DNA of 64,000 nt from Pseudomonadota bacterium (lineage in GTDB: Bacteria > Pseudomonadota > Gammaproteobacteria > Steroidobacterales > Steroidobacteraceae), in NCBI GenBank assembly GCA_025356815.1, contig JANXQL010000156.1:37331-101330 (forward strand), given 5' to 3'. A program made the position numbers and the translations under genes. Below the pieces are notes generated by a model, which did no database searches, was not told where the DNA came from, and was given only the letters and a program-made list of their open reading frames with translations. The first letter of the stretch is position 1, and every line of letters starts with the position of its first letter. This document shows, one piece after another, positions 9,221 to 16,676 of the stretch.

Positions 9221-9775
9221 CTGAGCGGCTCCGCTGAACCGCAGGTCCCGGCCACGCCCTGGCCGCGCTACTGGGCGCGGTCCCTGGACATCATCGTCAG
9301 CACGCTGCTGCTGAGCATCCCCGTCGGTTTGCTGGTCCCCGGCATGCTCGACGCCGGCGGCCCGTTCGATGGAATGGTCGGCGGCCTGCTGTACGAGTGG
9401 CTGCTGCTGCCGTTGGTCTTCCTGTTCGACGCCGGGATCTACGCGCTGTGCGGCAACACCTTCGGCAAGTGGCTGGCGGGGCTGCGGGTGCTGGACGCCG
9501 ATGGCGGCCGGGCTTCCCGGGCCGCGTACCTGCGGCGTAATTTCGGCGTGTACGTGTTCGGCTTGGGCACGGGCTTTCCAGTGCTGGTGCTGGTGTGCCT
9601 CGTGCGCAGTTACAGCGCGGCGAGCGCTGGCGAGCGGCTGCGTTGGGATGAGCGCAACGACACGCAGTGCGTTGCTCCCTTCGCGACCCCGGTTCGCCTC
9701 TGGCTCGCCGCCGCGCCGGTTGTCGCGACGAGGCTCATCGGCATGGTGTTGCAGTACCTGCCGTTCGGCCACTGA
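9221..9775 (+). CDS. RDD family membrane protein
   Basis: The RDD signature occurs at the start of the first helix (PRYWARSLDIIVSTLLLSI), followed by a second hydrophobic segment (YEWLLLPLVFLFDAGIYALCG), the conserved NTFGKWLAGLRVLDADG loop, and two more helices. The function of RDD proteins is mostly unknown; a few are ion exchangers. The start is uncertain: the first in-frame ATG (9152) lies 59 nt inside the upstream gene and adds a basic, unlikely leader. A CTG at 9221 has an AGG motif 7 nt upstream and gives the family-like N-terminus MSGSAEPQVPATPWPRYWARSLD. I use the CTG, with low certainty on the exact start. Confidence 0.82.
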   Translation: MSGSAEPQVPATPWPRYWARSLDIIVSTLLLSIPVGLLVPGMLDAGGPFDGMVGGLLYEWLLLPLVFLFDAGIYALCGNTFGKWLAGLRVLDADGGRASRAAYLRRNFGVYVFGLGTGFPVLVLVCLVRSYSAASAGERLRWDERNDTQCVAPFATPVRLWLAAAPVVATRLIGMVLQYLPFGH

Positions 9776-9816
9776 CGACGCTGCCGGACGCGCTTGTCGT
9801 GACGCGCCTGCCGGGG

Positions 9817-10785
9817 CTACCGCTGACGCCGCCCGGACGCCTTGCGCGTCGATGTCTTTGACGGCGGAGTTGGCGTAACCGCGGCGGCGATGTTTCGCAG
9901 TCGCTCGGTCAATCGCGGCGCCGCGAAGTCGATAAACGCGCGCATTTTCAGCGGCACGAGCCGATGACTGGCATAGATCAGGCTCACGGGAGTGAGTGCG
10001 CATTCGTAATCTGCGAGCACGATCTTAAGAAGTGCCGCACGCACGCCCTGCTCGGCCTGATAGCAGGTCGTCTGCGCCAGTCCCAGTCCCGAGCACGCCG
10101 CCGCGATGGCCGACTCGGCACTTGTCGTCGACAGGCGGGTCCGCAGCGCAAAGCTCCGGTCGTGGCCGTGATCCCTGAACCACCAGGTGTTTTGCGGGCG
10201 CAGCGTTGACCAGACGATGCAATCGTGGCGCCGCAGTTCCTCCGGATGCCTCGGCACGCCGTGTTGCTGGAGGTACTCCGGGCTCGCGGTGACCATCCGG
10301 CGCACATGCCCGAGGGGCCTGGCGATCAGTCTGCTGTCGGCGAGATCGGCGATCCGCAGCGCAAGGTCTACCTGCTCCTCCACCAGATCAACGACGCGAT
10401 CCACCAGCAGCAGGCGCAGGTTTATCTGCGGATAGGCGGCGAGGAATTCGAGCGCTACCGGTTGCAGGTGCAGCCGCCCGAAGCCCATCGGCGCGGTAAT
10501 CGTGAGTTCGCCCTTGGGCGCGCGGTACTCGCCCGTCACGGATTCTTCGGCGTCCTTCAGCTCGTCGAGCAAACGCTGGCAGTTCGCGAAGAAGGCCTGA
10601 CCAGTCTCGGTGAGTACGACCTGGCGTGTCGATCGGTGCAGCAGCCGCACGCCCAGTGCCGCTTCGAGGTCCGCCACGCGCCGGCTGATGGTCGGCAGCG
10701 GTATTCCCGTTGCACGCGTCGCGGCAGAAAACCCGCCGGCCCGTGCCACGGCGACGAAGGCGGACATGGATTCGAGGCGGTCCAT
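9817..10785 (-). CDS. LysR family transcriptional regulator
   Basis: A typical LysR-type regulator: N-terminal winged helix-turn-helix (MDRLESMSAFVAVARAGGFSAATRATGIPLPTISRRVADLEAALGVRLLHRSTR), then a periplasmic-binding-protein-like effector domain (GELTITAPMGFGRLHLQPVALEFLAAYPQINLRLLLVDRVVDLVEEQVDLALRIADL). That wording is typical of the CrgA/DmlR-like subgroup. It has 322 residues with a basic Ser/Thr/Lys/Arg tail. It is divergent from the AhpD-like gene, so that gene is its most likely target. A perfect inverted repeat begins 5 nt upstream of its start codon. Confidence 0.95.
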   Translation of the reverse strand: MDRLESMSAFVAVARAGGFSAATRATGIPLPTISRRVADLEAALGVRLLHRSTRQVVLTETGQAFFANCQRLLDELKDAEESVTGEYRAPKGELTITAPMGFGRLHLQPVALEFLAAYPQINLRLLLVDRVVDLVEEQVDLALRIADLADSRLIARPLGHVRRMVTASPEYLQQHGVPRHPEELRRHDCIVWSTLRPQNTWWFRDHGHDRSFALRTRLSTTSAESAIAAACSGLGLAQTTCYQAEQGVRAALLKIVLADYECALTPVSLIYASHRLVPLKMRAFIDFAAPRLTERLRNIAAAVTPTPPSKTSTRKASGRRQR

Positions 10786-10789
10786 ATAT

Positions 10790-10804
10790 TCTCTAAAATA
10801 GAGA
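10790..10804. promoter_or_regulatory. inverted repeat TCTCTA-AAA-TAGAGA, candidate LysR operator
   Basis: A perfect 6-3-6 inverted repeat in an AT-rich patch, lying between the lysR start codon (10785) and the divergent AhpD-like gene. LysR regulators commonly bind dyads of this size that contain a T-N11-A core, and they usually repress their own gene from such a site. The position over the lysR translation start suggests autoregulation. This is inference from symmetry and position. Confidence 0.55.
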
Positions 10805-10864
10805 TAGTGGTTCTCAATCGTACCGTCTTATCTCCTTAAATGAAATTCTACAGACTGCTCTCCA

Positions 10865-10880
10865 CCGGTCAGTTGACCGG
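10865..10880. promoter_or_regulatory. inverted repeat CCGGTCA-GT-TGACCGG in the leader of the AhpD-like gene
   Basis: A perfect dyad with 7-nt arms and a 2-nt centre, 32 nt before the ATG at 10912. It could be a second binding site in the lysR/AhpD-like control region or a hairpin in the mRNA leader. The two dyads differ in sequence, so they need not bind the same protein. Confidence 0.4.
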
Positions 10881-10911
10881 CAGGTTCGAACCCAACGCCA
10901 GGAGCACCACC

Positions 10912-11466
10912 ATGTCCCGTCTGCACACGCCCACCACCGTTGAGACCTCCCCCGAAGCTTCCCGCGCCTCGCTGGCCGCGGTCGCGCGCAGCCTCGGCAG
11001 CGTGCCCAATCTGTTCCGGGTCGTCGGTAACAGTCCCGCCGCGCTGAAGGGCTACCTGGGCCTTGGCGGTGCGCTGGCCGCGTCCAGTCTGGATGCGAAG
11101 ACCCAGGAGCGGCTGGCGCTCGTCGTCGCCGAATCCAACGACTGCGACTACTGCCTCTCGGCACACACGTATCTGGCTCGCAACGTCGCCAGGCTCGACG
11201 ATGCCGAGATCACCGCCAATCGCAACGGCACGTCGAACGATGTGCAGGCGGCGGCCGCGGTGCGCTTCGCGGCACAGGTCGTCGCGGCCCGCGGTCACGT
11301 GACGGATGAGCAGTTCGGTGCGGTCAAGGCCGCGGGCTTCAGCGACGCTGCGGTGGTCGAGATCGTGCTTGCCGTCGCGCTGAACACCTTCACCAACTAC
11401 ATCAATGAAGTGGCTGGGACCGAGATCGACTTTCCGGTCGTGGCCGCACGCCGCCTTGCAGCGTGA
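10912..11466 (+). CDS. carboxymuconolactone decarboxylase/AhpD-like protein
   Basis: An AhpD-core fold protein, probably a cytoplasmic peroxidase-related disulfide protein. The redox motif is CDYC followed by a His (ESNDCDYCLSAHTYLA), the C-x-x-C-x-x-x-H arrangement of AhpD-like alkylhydroperoxidases. A DAKTQERLALVVAE helix precedes it. I choose ATG 10912 because AGGAG lies 7 nt upstream; the ORF-track start at 10840 would run through the dyads. The product is about 184 residues. Divergence from lysR and linkage to a flavin-binding PNPOx-like gene downstream suggest a small redox or antioxidant operon, which is inference. Confidence 0.9.
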   Translation: MSRLHTPTTVETSPEASRASLAAVARSLGSVPNLFRVVGNSPAALKGYLGLGGALAASSLDAKTQERLALVVAESNDCDYCLSAHTYLARNVARLDDAEITANRNGTSNDVQAAAAVRFAAQVVAARGHVTDEQFGAVKAAGFSDAAVVEIVLAVALNTFTNYINEVAGTEIDFPVVAARRLAA

Positions 11467-11496
11467 TAGGCCTAGGATCGGCATCGGGAGCAGGTC

Positions 11497-11697
11497 ATGG
11501 ATCGTCGCGGCGGCAAGGTCGCCACCGCCACCGGCGGCAATAGCGAGATCATGACCATGCGCCGGCCCGACGGCAGCGCGGAGGTCGTCATCGTCGGCGC
11601 CGACGCCGCGACAAGGAGAACGGGGCGTCGGGCGATGGGTCGCCCGGCACCTGTTCCCATGCATCTCAGCCAAAGATCGCAGCGAGCACTCCCATGA
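11497..11697 (+). CDS. possible small protein, 66 residues, coupled to the next gene
   Basis: I do not recognise the product (MDRRGGKVATATGGNSEIMTMRRPDGSAEVVIVGAD, then an Arg-rich tail). In favour of a real gene: GGGAG lies 6 nt before the ATG, and the stop overlaps the next start as ATGA, a classic translational-coupling junction. Against it: the tail is Arg/Pro-rich, as in shadow frames, and a longer opposing ORF covers the same bases. It may simply be the leader of the PNPOx-like gene. Confidence 0.35.
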   Translation: MDRRGGKVATATGGNSEIMTMRRPDGSAEVVIVGADAATRRTGRRAMGRPAPVPMHLSQRSQRALP

Positions 11698-12305
11698 CCT
11701 ACTCGAGCGACATCGCCTTCTCGCCCGCCGTCAAGGCGGTTCAGGCACGCAAGGGATCGCGCGCTAACTACGCTCGCATGGAGGACGCCGGATCGTGGGA
11801 GACGAGAATCTCGCCGGCGCTGAAGACTTTCATCGAGGCGCAGACCAGCGTGTTTCTGGCAACCGCCAATTCGCTGGGACAACCGTACGTTCAGCACCGC
11901 GGCGGTCCGCCAGGCTTTCTGGCCGCGCTGGACGAGCAGACCATCGGGTTTGTGGATTTCGTCGGTAACCGGCAGTACATCACGCTTGGCAACCTGTCCG
12001 AGAACCCGAAGGCACAGCTGTTTCTGATCGACTACGCGACTCGCAGGCGCGTAAAGATCTGGGGCGAGGCGCAGGTCGTCGAGAATGATTCCGAGCTTGC
12101 CGGGCAGCTCATGCCGGGCGACTACAAGGCACGCGCCTCGCAAGTGATTATGTTCAAGGTCGGCGCCTGGGACGCCAATTGCCCGCAGCACATTCCGCAG
12201 CGTGTGGAGGCGGCCGATGTCGCTGCGATGATCGCGGAGCGTGACCGGACGATCGCGGAGCTCAAGGCGCAACTCGCGCGCCTGCTCGCGAGTGCTCCGA
12301 CCTAG
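11694..12305 (+). CDS. pyridoxamine 5'-phosphate oxidase-like flavin-binding protein
   Basis: The split-barrel FMN-binding fold is indicated by FIEAQTSVFLATANSLGQPYVQHRGGPPGFLAAL, TIGFVDFVGNRQYITLGNLSENPKAQLFLIDYATRRRVKIWGEAQVV, the pattern of the PNPOx-like family, which acts on reactive or xenobiotic substrates rather than making PLP. The C-terminus (VAAMIAERDRTIAELKAQLARL) forms a short coiled coil, a common tail in this subgroup. It is 203 residues, with ATG overlapping the stop of the small upstream ORF. It likely shares the AhpD-like operon. Confidence 0.88.
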   Translation: MTYSSDIAFSPAVKAVQARKGSRANYARMEDAGSWETRISPALKTFIEAQTSVFLATANSLGQPYVQHRGGPPGFLAALDEQTIGFVDFVGNRQYITLGNLSENPKAQLFLIDYATRRRVKIWGEAQVVENDSELAGQLMPGDYKARASQVIMFKVGAWDANCPQHIPQRVEAADVAAMIAERDRTIAELKAQLARLLASAPT

Positions 12306-12748
12306 ACTCACGCTTCTGATCAAGGAAGTGCGCTGCAACACCACGCTCGGCGCTGGCCGTGGCGACAACCGCGCACACCAGAGCGAATAGCGGCCCAGCG
12401 CGCGCAGGTGCACCGGGCCCGGGAATCCTCAGCCGCTCGCAAGGCGCTGGACGTCTCCACATCGCAGCCGACTTCATCTCGGGCAGGAGCAGCCCGGCAC
12501 GGCTTGGCTGCCGCGGGCGTGTTGACGGCCGGATGCGCTGGCCGTTGCGGGCGGTGCGAAGGGCCCTGGTGCCGAGGCGGCAGGCAATTTTCTGGGCGTC
12601 GTGCCGTTGCACCTGGTGCTCGTCAACGGGCTACTCCTGCCCTCGCGTGCCTCGCCAGACGGCGTTGGCTAAGCGCGGGCCTGCGCTGCGATGACGCGGG
12701 GGAGCCTCGCTCGCCGCGCAGTGCGCCCGGCCGACGACCATCTGGCGT
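12306..12748. other. 443-nt stretch without a convincing gene
   Basis: Several overlapping ORFs cross this spacer but all have Arg/Ala/Pro-rich shadow composition and no ribosome-binding site. One plus-frame segment near 12530-12672 reads LAVAGGAKGPGAEAAGNFLGVVPLHLVLVNGLLLPSRASPDGVG before TAA and contains a hydrophobic stretch. It could be the remnant of a membrane protein gene. I see no tRNA, terminator or repeat here. Confidence 0.4.
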
Positions 12749-13474
12749 CTACCCCGGTGTGTGCTGACGCTCCCACGGCTCGGGCTTGATTCCCCTGATC
12801 AGCAGCCACAGACACAACGCCAGCTCCGAGACGAAACCCGGCAACAGCGTCCACGGGAAAGCGCTCGCGGCGAGTGGCGGCGCAATGATCCCGGCAAAGC
12901 TGTTGAACAGGTAGCCCACGCCGGCAACGACCAGCATGACGCCGATCGACCTGGGCAAATAGCCAGATCGATAGATCAAGTAGCCCAGGATCCCGCAGCC
13001 AACACCAAAGAAGATCAGGCTGATGCCGTAGCCCTCGCCGTGCAACTGCAGCGACAGGTAGGCCAGCGATCGCAGTTGTTGCGGATCGAAGGCGCGAAGG
13101 TAGCTGGCGCCTCCGAGCAGCACGACCGCCGCGAGCTGGAAGATCCCGGTAAGACCCAGAATGGCGTCGGCAACAATCCTGAGAAACGCGGCAAGCAGGG
13201 CCAGATTTCGATTCACCGGCTTGAGCAGGACATACAGGATCATCGCCACCGCGACATCCAATACGCAATTGAGCATGTCGGCGGCGAGACCGAGGCGAAA
13301 CAGTGTGGGGGCGTTGACGATGTTGTCAGCCGTGGCAGCGGCATTTCCGGACACCATGAGCCTGCCGCGGACAAAGGCCTCCGCGAACAGCGCCGTCACG
13401 ATGATGATCAGGTACAGCGCTCCACCTACGCGGGCGTAAGTTTGCGGCGAGGGGCGAGGACTGCGCTGCATCAT
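12749..13474 (-). CDS. DUF4386 family membrane protein
   Basis: A 241-residue integral membrane protein with about six hydrophobic segments (for example ALYLIIIVTALFAEAFV, LGLAADMLNCVLDVAVAMILYVLLKPV, IFQLAAVVLLGGASYL, GYGISLIFFGVGCGILGYLIY, LPRSIGVMLVVAGVGYLFNSF, FVSELALCLWLLIRGIK). The signatures YARVGGALYLIIIV, LKPVNRNLALLAAFLRIV and HGEGYGISLIFFG fit the DUF4386 family, whose function is unknown. It closes the accessory island on the minus strand, converging on the AhpD-like operon. Confidence 0.85.
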   Translation of the reverse strand: MMQRSPRPSPQTYARVGGALYLIIIVTALFAEAFVRGRLMVSGNAAATADNIVNAPTLFRLGLAADMLNCVLDVAVAMILYVLLKPVNRNLALLAAFLRIVADAILGLTGIFQLAAVVLLGGASYLRAFDPQQLRSLAYLSLQLHGEGYGISLIFFGVGCGILGYLIYRSGYLPRSIGVMLVVAGVGYLFNSFAGIIAPPLAASAFPWTLLPGFVSELALCLWLLIRGIKPEPWERQHTPG

Positions 13475-13624
13475 GTCGAGTCCCTGGCGGAGCGTCCGGG
13501 CGGGGGGCTGCGCACCAGCAGGCCGATCCTAAAATAACAGCGGTCGTTGCTTTAGGTCGTGGGTCGACAGCAGATCAACAGGGGCAGTGGCTGCTCGCAG
13601 CCCCGAGCTAGTTTGCGTCACGAG

Positions 13625-14509
13625 CTACTCCAAATTCTGCACCTGCTCGCGCATCTGCTCGATCAGCACCTTCATGTCGACCGCCGCGCGGGTCGTCTCG
13701 GTGTCCTGCGACTTCGACGAAAGCGTGTTCGCCTCGCGGTTGAACTCCTGCATCAGAAAGTCCAGTCGGCGGCCGGCGGGCTCGGCGCCGGTCAGCGACT
13801 TGCCGACCTCGACCACGTGGCTGGTCAGCCGCTCCAGTTCCTCCTCGACGTCCATCCTCGACAGCAGCAGCGACAGCTCCTGCTCGAGCCGGTCGCGATT
13901 AGCCTCGGCGGGTAGCGCCAGCTGCTGGATGCGTTCTGCGACACGGGCGTGGATCCGCGCCTGGACATCCGGCAATCGCGCGCGCACCACCGCAACCAGC
14001 TCCTCGAGTTGGCGACAGCGCGTGGTCAGCATCGTCGCGATCCGTCCGCCCTCGCTGTCGCGGGTCGCGGCCAGCGCCGCAAGCGTCTCGTTGAGCAGCG
14101 CGCCGGAGTCGGCCAGCATCGGCGAGGCGTCGCGCTCGCGGTCGCGCAGCACGCCCGGCCAGCGCATCAGGTCCAGCGGCGTCGGCTGTGCCAGCGAGCC
14201 GCCGTGCTGGGTCGCGCGATTGGTCACCTCGTGGCTGCGTGCGATCAGCTCGTCGAGCAGCGCGGTGTCGAGTTCCAGTGAGGCCCGACCGCCGCTGCCG
14301 CCCCGCAGATACAGCGATGCGTCTACCTTGCCACGACGCACTGCGCCCTGAATGGCTTGGCGCAGATCGCTCTCGGCGCCGCGCAGTTCCTCGGGGAGCC
14401 GCAGGCTGATCTCGAGGTAACGGTGGTTGACCGTGCGCAGCTCCCAAACGAGGGTGCCGTAGTCGCCCGCATGTTCGCGGCGGGCGAAGCCTGTCATGCT
14501 GCGGATCAT
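13625..14509 (-). CDS. yicC: YicC family endoribonuclease
   Basis: YicC proteins are RNA-binding endoribonucleases linked to sRNA turnover and stationary phase. The N-terminus MIRSMTGFAR is diagnostic, followed by VWELRTVNHRYLEISLRLPEELR; the C-terminal DUF1732 part ends LDFLMQEFNREANTLSSKSQD with MKVLIEQMREQVQNLE. I set the start at ATG 14509, giving 294 residues; the ORF-track extension to 14632 runs into the divergent PP2C gene. The C-terminus overlaps nothing, and the gap to the DUF4386 gene is about 150 nt. Confidence 0.95.
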   Translation of the reverse strand: MIRSMTGFARREHAGDYGTLVWELRTVNHRYLEISLRLPEELRGAESDLRQAIQGAVRRGKVDASLYLRGGSGGRASLELDTALLDELIARSHEVTNRATQHGGSLAQPTPLDLMRWPGVLRDRERDASPMLADSGALLNETLAALAATRDSEGGRIATMLTTRCRQLEELVAVVRARLPDVQARIHARVAERIQQLALPAEANRDRLEQELSLLLSRMDVEEELERLTSHVVEVGKSLTGAEPAGRRLDFLMQEFNREANTLSSKSQDTETTRAAVDMKVLIEQMREQVQNLE

Positions 14510-14520
14510 GCTGTGCCGTG

Positions 14521-14529
14521 TGCTATAAA
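14521..14529 (+). promoter_or_regulatory. possible extended -10 (TG-C-TATAAA) for the PP2C gene
   Basis: TGCTATAAA lies in the 73-nt gap between the divergent yicC and PP2C start codons and has the TGn extended -10 form. No good -35 is seen 17 nt upstream, as expected for extended -10 promoters. It would give a leader of about 45 nt. Confidence 0.35.
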
Positions 14530-14582
14530 ACCCGCCACACTGTAGCAGCCCCGGCCCTCTGCCGGGGTAGGGAAAGAGGCCT

Positions 14583-15323
14583 TTGCAGATCGAATCCGCG
14601 GAACTGAGCCTGATCGGGCACCGCGAAGACAATCAGGACCGCGTCTGCGTCGTGGTCGGCGAGCATGCCGCGCTGGTGATCGCGGTCGACGGCATGGGGG
14701 GGCATTCGGACGGGGCGAAGGCTGCCGTCACGGCCGTGGCGTCGCTGACCGCGAGTTTCTGGGCGCAACCGCATCCGCTGATCGACCCGATCGGATTCCT
14801 GCACCTGGCGCTTGGCCGGGCGCACGAAGAGGTCGTTGCCCTGGGAGCGAGCCTGCCGCTCGAGCAGCGGCCGCGCGCAACCTGCGCGATCTGCCTGGTG
14901 CAGCAGGGCGCTGCGTACTGGGCACACGTCGGCGACAGCCGCGTCTACCAGGTTCGCGGTGGCAACGTCATCGCCCGCACCCGTGACCACAGCCATGTCG
15001 AGCAGCTGTTGCGCGACGGCTTGATCACCGAGGCGGAAATGAAGGGCCACCCGCTGCGTAACTACGTCGAGTGCTGCCTCGGTGGCGACCCGATGCTGAC
15101 CGAAATGACGATCGGCAGGCGCCAGCCCCTGCAGAAGGGTGACACCTTGCTGACTTGCAGCGACGGCCTCTGGGCCAACCTCGAGGATGCCGACGTCGGT
15201 CGGCCGTGGCGTTCGACGGCGAGCCTGCGCGAGATCCTGAGCGAGCTATGCTCGCAGGCGGTACTGGCCTCGGCGCCGTACAGCGATAACACGTCCGCCG
15301 CGGTCCTCCGCTGGCTGGCCTGA
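14583..15323 (+). CDS. PP2C family serine/threonine protein phosphatase
   Basis: A metal-dependent (Mn/Mg) protein phosphatase of the Stp1 type. Visible motifs: an Arg/Asp pair near the N-terminus (GHREDNQDR), VDGMGGH (metal-binding Asp-Gly), [18 protein letters not shown] and TCSDGLW. The 246 residues equal a single bacterial PP2C domain with no regulatory extension. The start is TTG with AGAGG just upstream. No partner Hanks-type kinase is encoded in the window, so its substrate is unknown. It lies between yicC and rph. Confidence 0.92.
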   Translation: MQIESAELSLIGHREDNQDRVCVVVGEHAALVIAVDGMGGHSDGAKAAVTAVASLTASFWAQPHPLIDPIGFLHLALGRAHEEVVALGASLPLEQRPRATCAICLVQQGAAYWAHVGDSRVYQVRGGNVIARTRDHSHVEQLLRDGLITEAEMKGHPLRNYVECCLGGDPMLTEMTIGRRQPLQKGDTLLTCSDGLWANLEDADVGRPWRSTASLREILSELCSQAVLASAPYSDNTSAAVLRWLA

Positions 15324-15345
15324 CCCGACAGCGACGGAGAAGAAG

Positions 15346-16068
15346 ATGCGCCCCAGCGGCCGAGACCCCAACCAGCTGCGTGAGATCCGGTTCACGCGCC
15401 ATTTCACCCGCCATGCGGAGGGCTCCGTCCTCGTTGAGTTCGGCGACACTAAGGTGTTGTGCACCGCGACGATCGAGAATGGCGTGCCGCACTTCCTGCG
15501 CAACAGCGGCACCGGCTGGATCACCGCCGAATACGGCATGCTGCCGCGCTCGACGCACACGCGCTCGGCGCGCGAGGCGGCCCGCGGCAAGCAGAGCGGG
15601 CGCACCCAGGAGATCCAGCGACTGATCGGCCGCAGCTTGCGGGCGATCGTCAACATGAAGGCGCTGGGCGAGCGCACCGTGACACTCGACTGCGACGTGC
15701 TGCAGGCGGACGGCGGCACGCGAACCGCGGCGATTACCGGTTCGTACGTCGCACTCGCCGATGCCGCGGCCATGCTGGTAAAGCGCGGTGACCTCGCCAA
15801 GAACCCGCTGCATGGTCAGGTCGCGGCTGTATCGGTCGGGATCGTCGGCGGCGTGCCGGTGCTCGACCTGGACTATGCCGAGGACTCGCAGGCCGAGACC
15901 GACATGAACGTCGTGATGAACGGCGGCGGCGCCTTCGTCGAGGTGCAGGGCACCGCCGAGGGCCATGCGTTTCGCCGCAACGAACTCGATGCGCTGCTAA
16001 ATCTCGCCGCGGGTGGCATTTCCGACCTGATCGCGCGGCAGCTGCAGGCGCTCGACACGCCGGCATAG
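15346..16068 (+). CDS. rph: ribonuclease PH
   Basis: RNase PH is a phosphorolytic 3'-5' exoribonuclease that trims tRNA 3' ends. The N-terminus [42 protein letters not shown], the [17 protein letters not shown] loop with its Arg residues for phosphate binding, and [17 protein letters not shown] are near-invariant. It has 240 residues, equal to intact family members; the C-terminus is not truncated, unlike E. coli K-12. Its stop is 2 nt before the rdgB start. Confidence 0.97.
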   Translation: MRPSGRDPNQLREIRFTRHFTRHAEGSVLVEFGDTKVLCTATIENGVPHFLRNSGTGWITAEYGMLPRSTHTRSAREAARGKQSGRTQEIQRLIGRSLRAIVNMKALGERTVTLDCDVLQADGGTRTAAITGSYVALADAAAMLVKRGDLAKNPLHGQVAAVSVGIVGGVPVLDLDYAEDSQAETDMNVVMNGGGAFVEVQGTAEGHAFRRNELDALLNLAAGGISDLIARQLQALDTPA

Positions 16069-16070
16069 CG

Positions 16071-16676
16071 ATGCGCAGTCCGCCGTGGCCGCGGCTCGTC
16101 GTCGCGACCGGCAACCCCGGCAAGCTGCGCGAGCTGCGTGAGCTGCTCGCGGGCCTTGCGCTCGAGATCCTGCCGCAGACCGAACTGGGCGTGCCTTCGC
16201 CTCCGGAAACCGAGTCGAGCTTCGTCGGCAACGCGCTGCTCAAGGCGCGCCACGCGGCCCGCCTCACCGGCGCTGTCGCGGTCGCCGACGATTCGGGGCT
16301 TGAGGTCGATGCACTCGGCGGCGCGCCGGGCGTCTGGTCGGCGCGCTACGCCGGTGAAGGAGCGAACGACGCGGCCAACAACGCCCGCCTGCTGGAGGCG
16401 CTCGCCGACGTGCCCGCGCCGCGCCGCGCGCGCTACCGCGCGGTCGTCGTGTTGGTACGCGGTGCGCACGACCCGGCGCCGCTGGTCGCCGAGGGCGTCT
16501 GGGAGGGGCGCATCGCGACGGTGCCGCGCGGCAGCGGCGGCTTCGGCTACGACCCGCTGTTCCTGGTCGGCGACGGCGAGCTAACCGCTGCACAACTACC
16601 TGCGGCACTCAAGAACCGCCTCTCCCACCGAGCACAGGCACTCGCCGCGCTGCTCGCGCAGCTGCGCGCGGCGTGA
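16071..16676 (+). CDS. rdgB: RdgB/HAM1 family non-canonical purine NTP pyrophosphatase
   Basis: RdgB hydrolyses dITP, ITP and XTP to keep deaminated purines out of nucleic acids. Motifs: VVATGNPGKLRELRELL, SFVGNALLKARHAARLTG, VADDSGLEVDALGGAPGVWSARYAGE, and the C-terminal GSGGFGYDPLFLVG and NRLSHRAQAL. It has 201 residues. It starts 2 nt after rph and its stop overlaps the hemW GTG start as GTGA, so the three genes are one translationally coupled unit. Confidence 0.96.
   Translation: MRSPPWPRLVVATGNPGKLRELRELLAGLALEILPQTELGVPSPPETESSFVGNALLKARHAARLTGAVAVADDSGLEVDALGGAPGVWSARYAGEGANDAANNARLLEALADVPAPRRARYRAVVVLVRGAHDPAPLVAEGVWEGRIATVPRGSGGFGYDPLFLVGDGELTAAQLPAALKNRLSHRAQALAALLAQLRAA

Noticed and set aside
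10880-10900. GGTTCGAACC, resembling the T-arm of a tRNA
   Set aside because: No acceptor stem, anticodon arm or D-arm can be built around it, and it sits in the leader of the AhpD-like gene.
11472-12413. 313-residue minus-strand ORF over the PNPOx-like gene
   Set aside because: The plus-strand frame has a clear flavin-binding split-barrel pattern; the minus frame is shadow-like.
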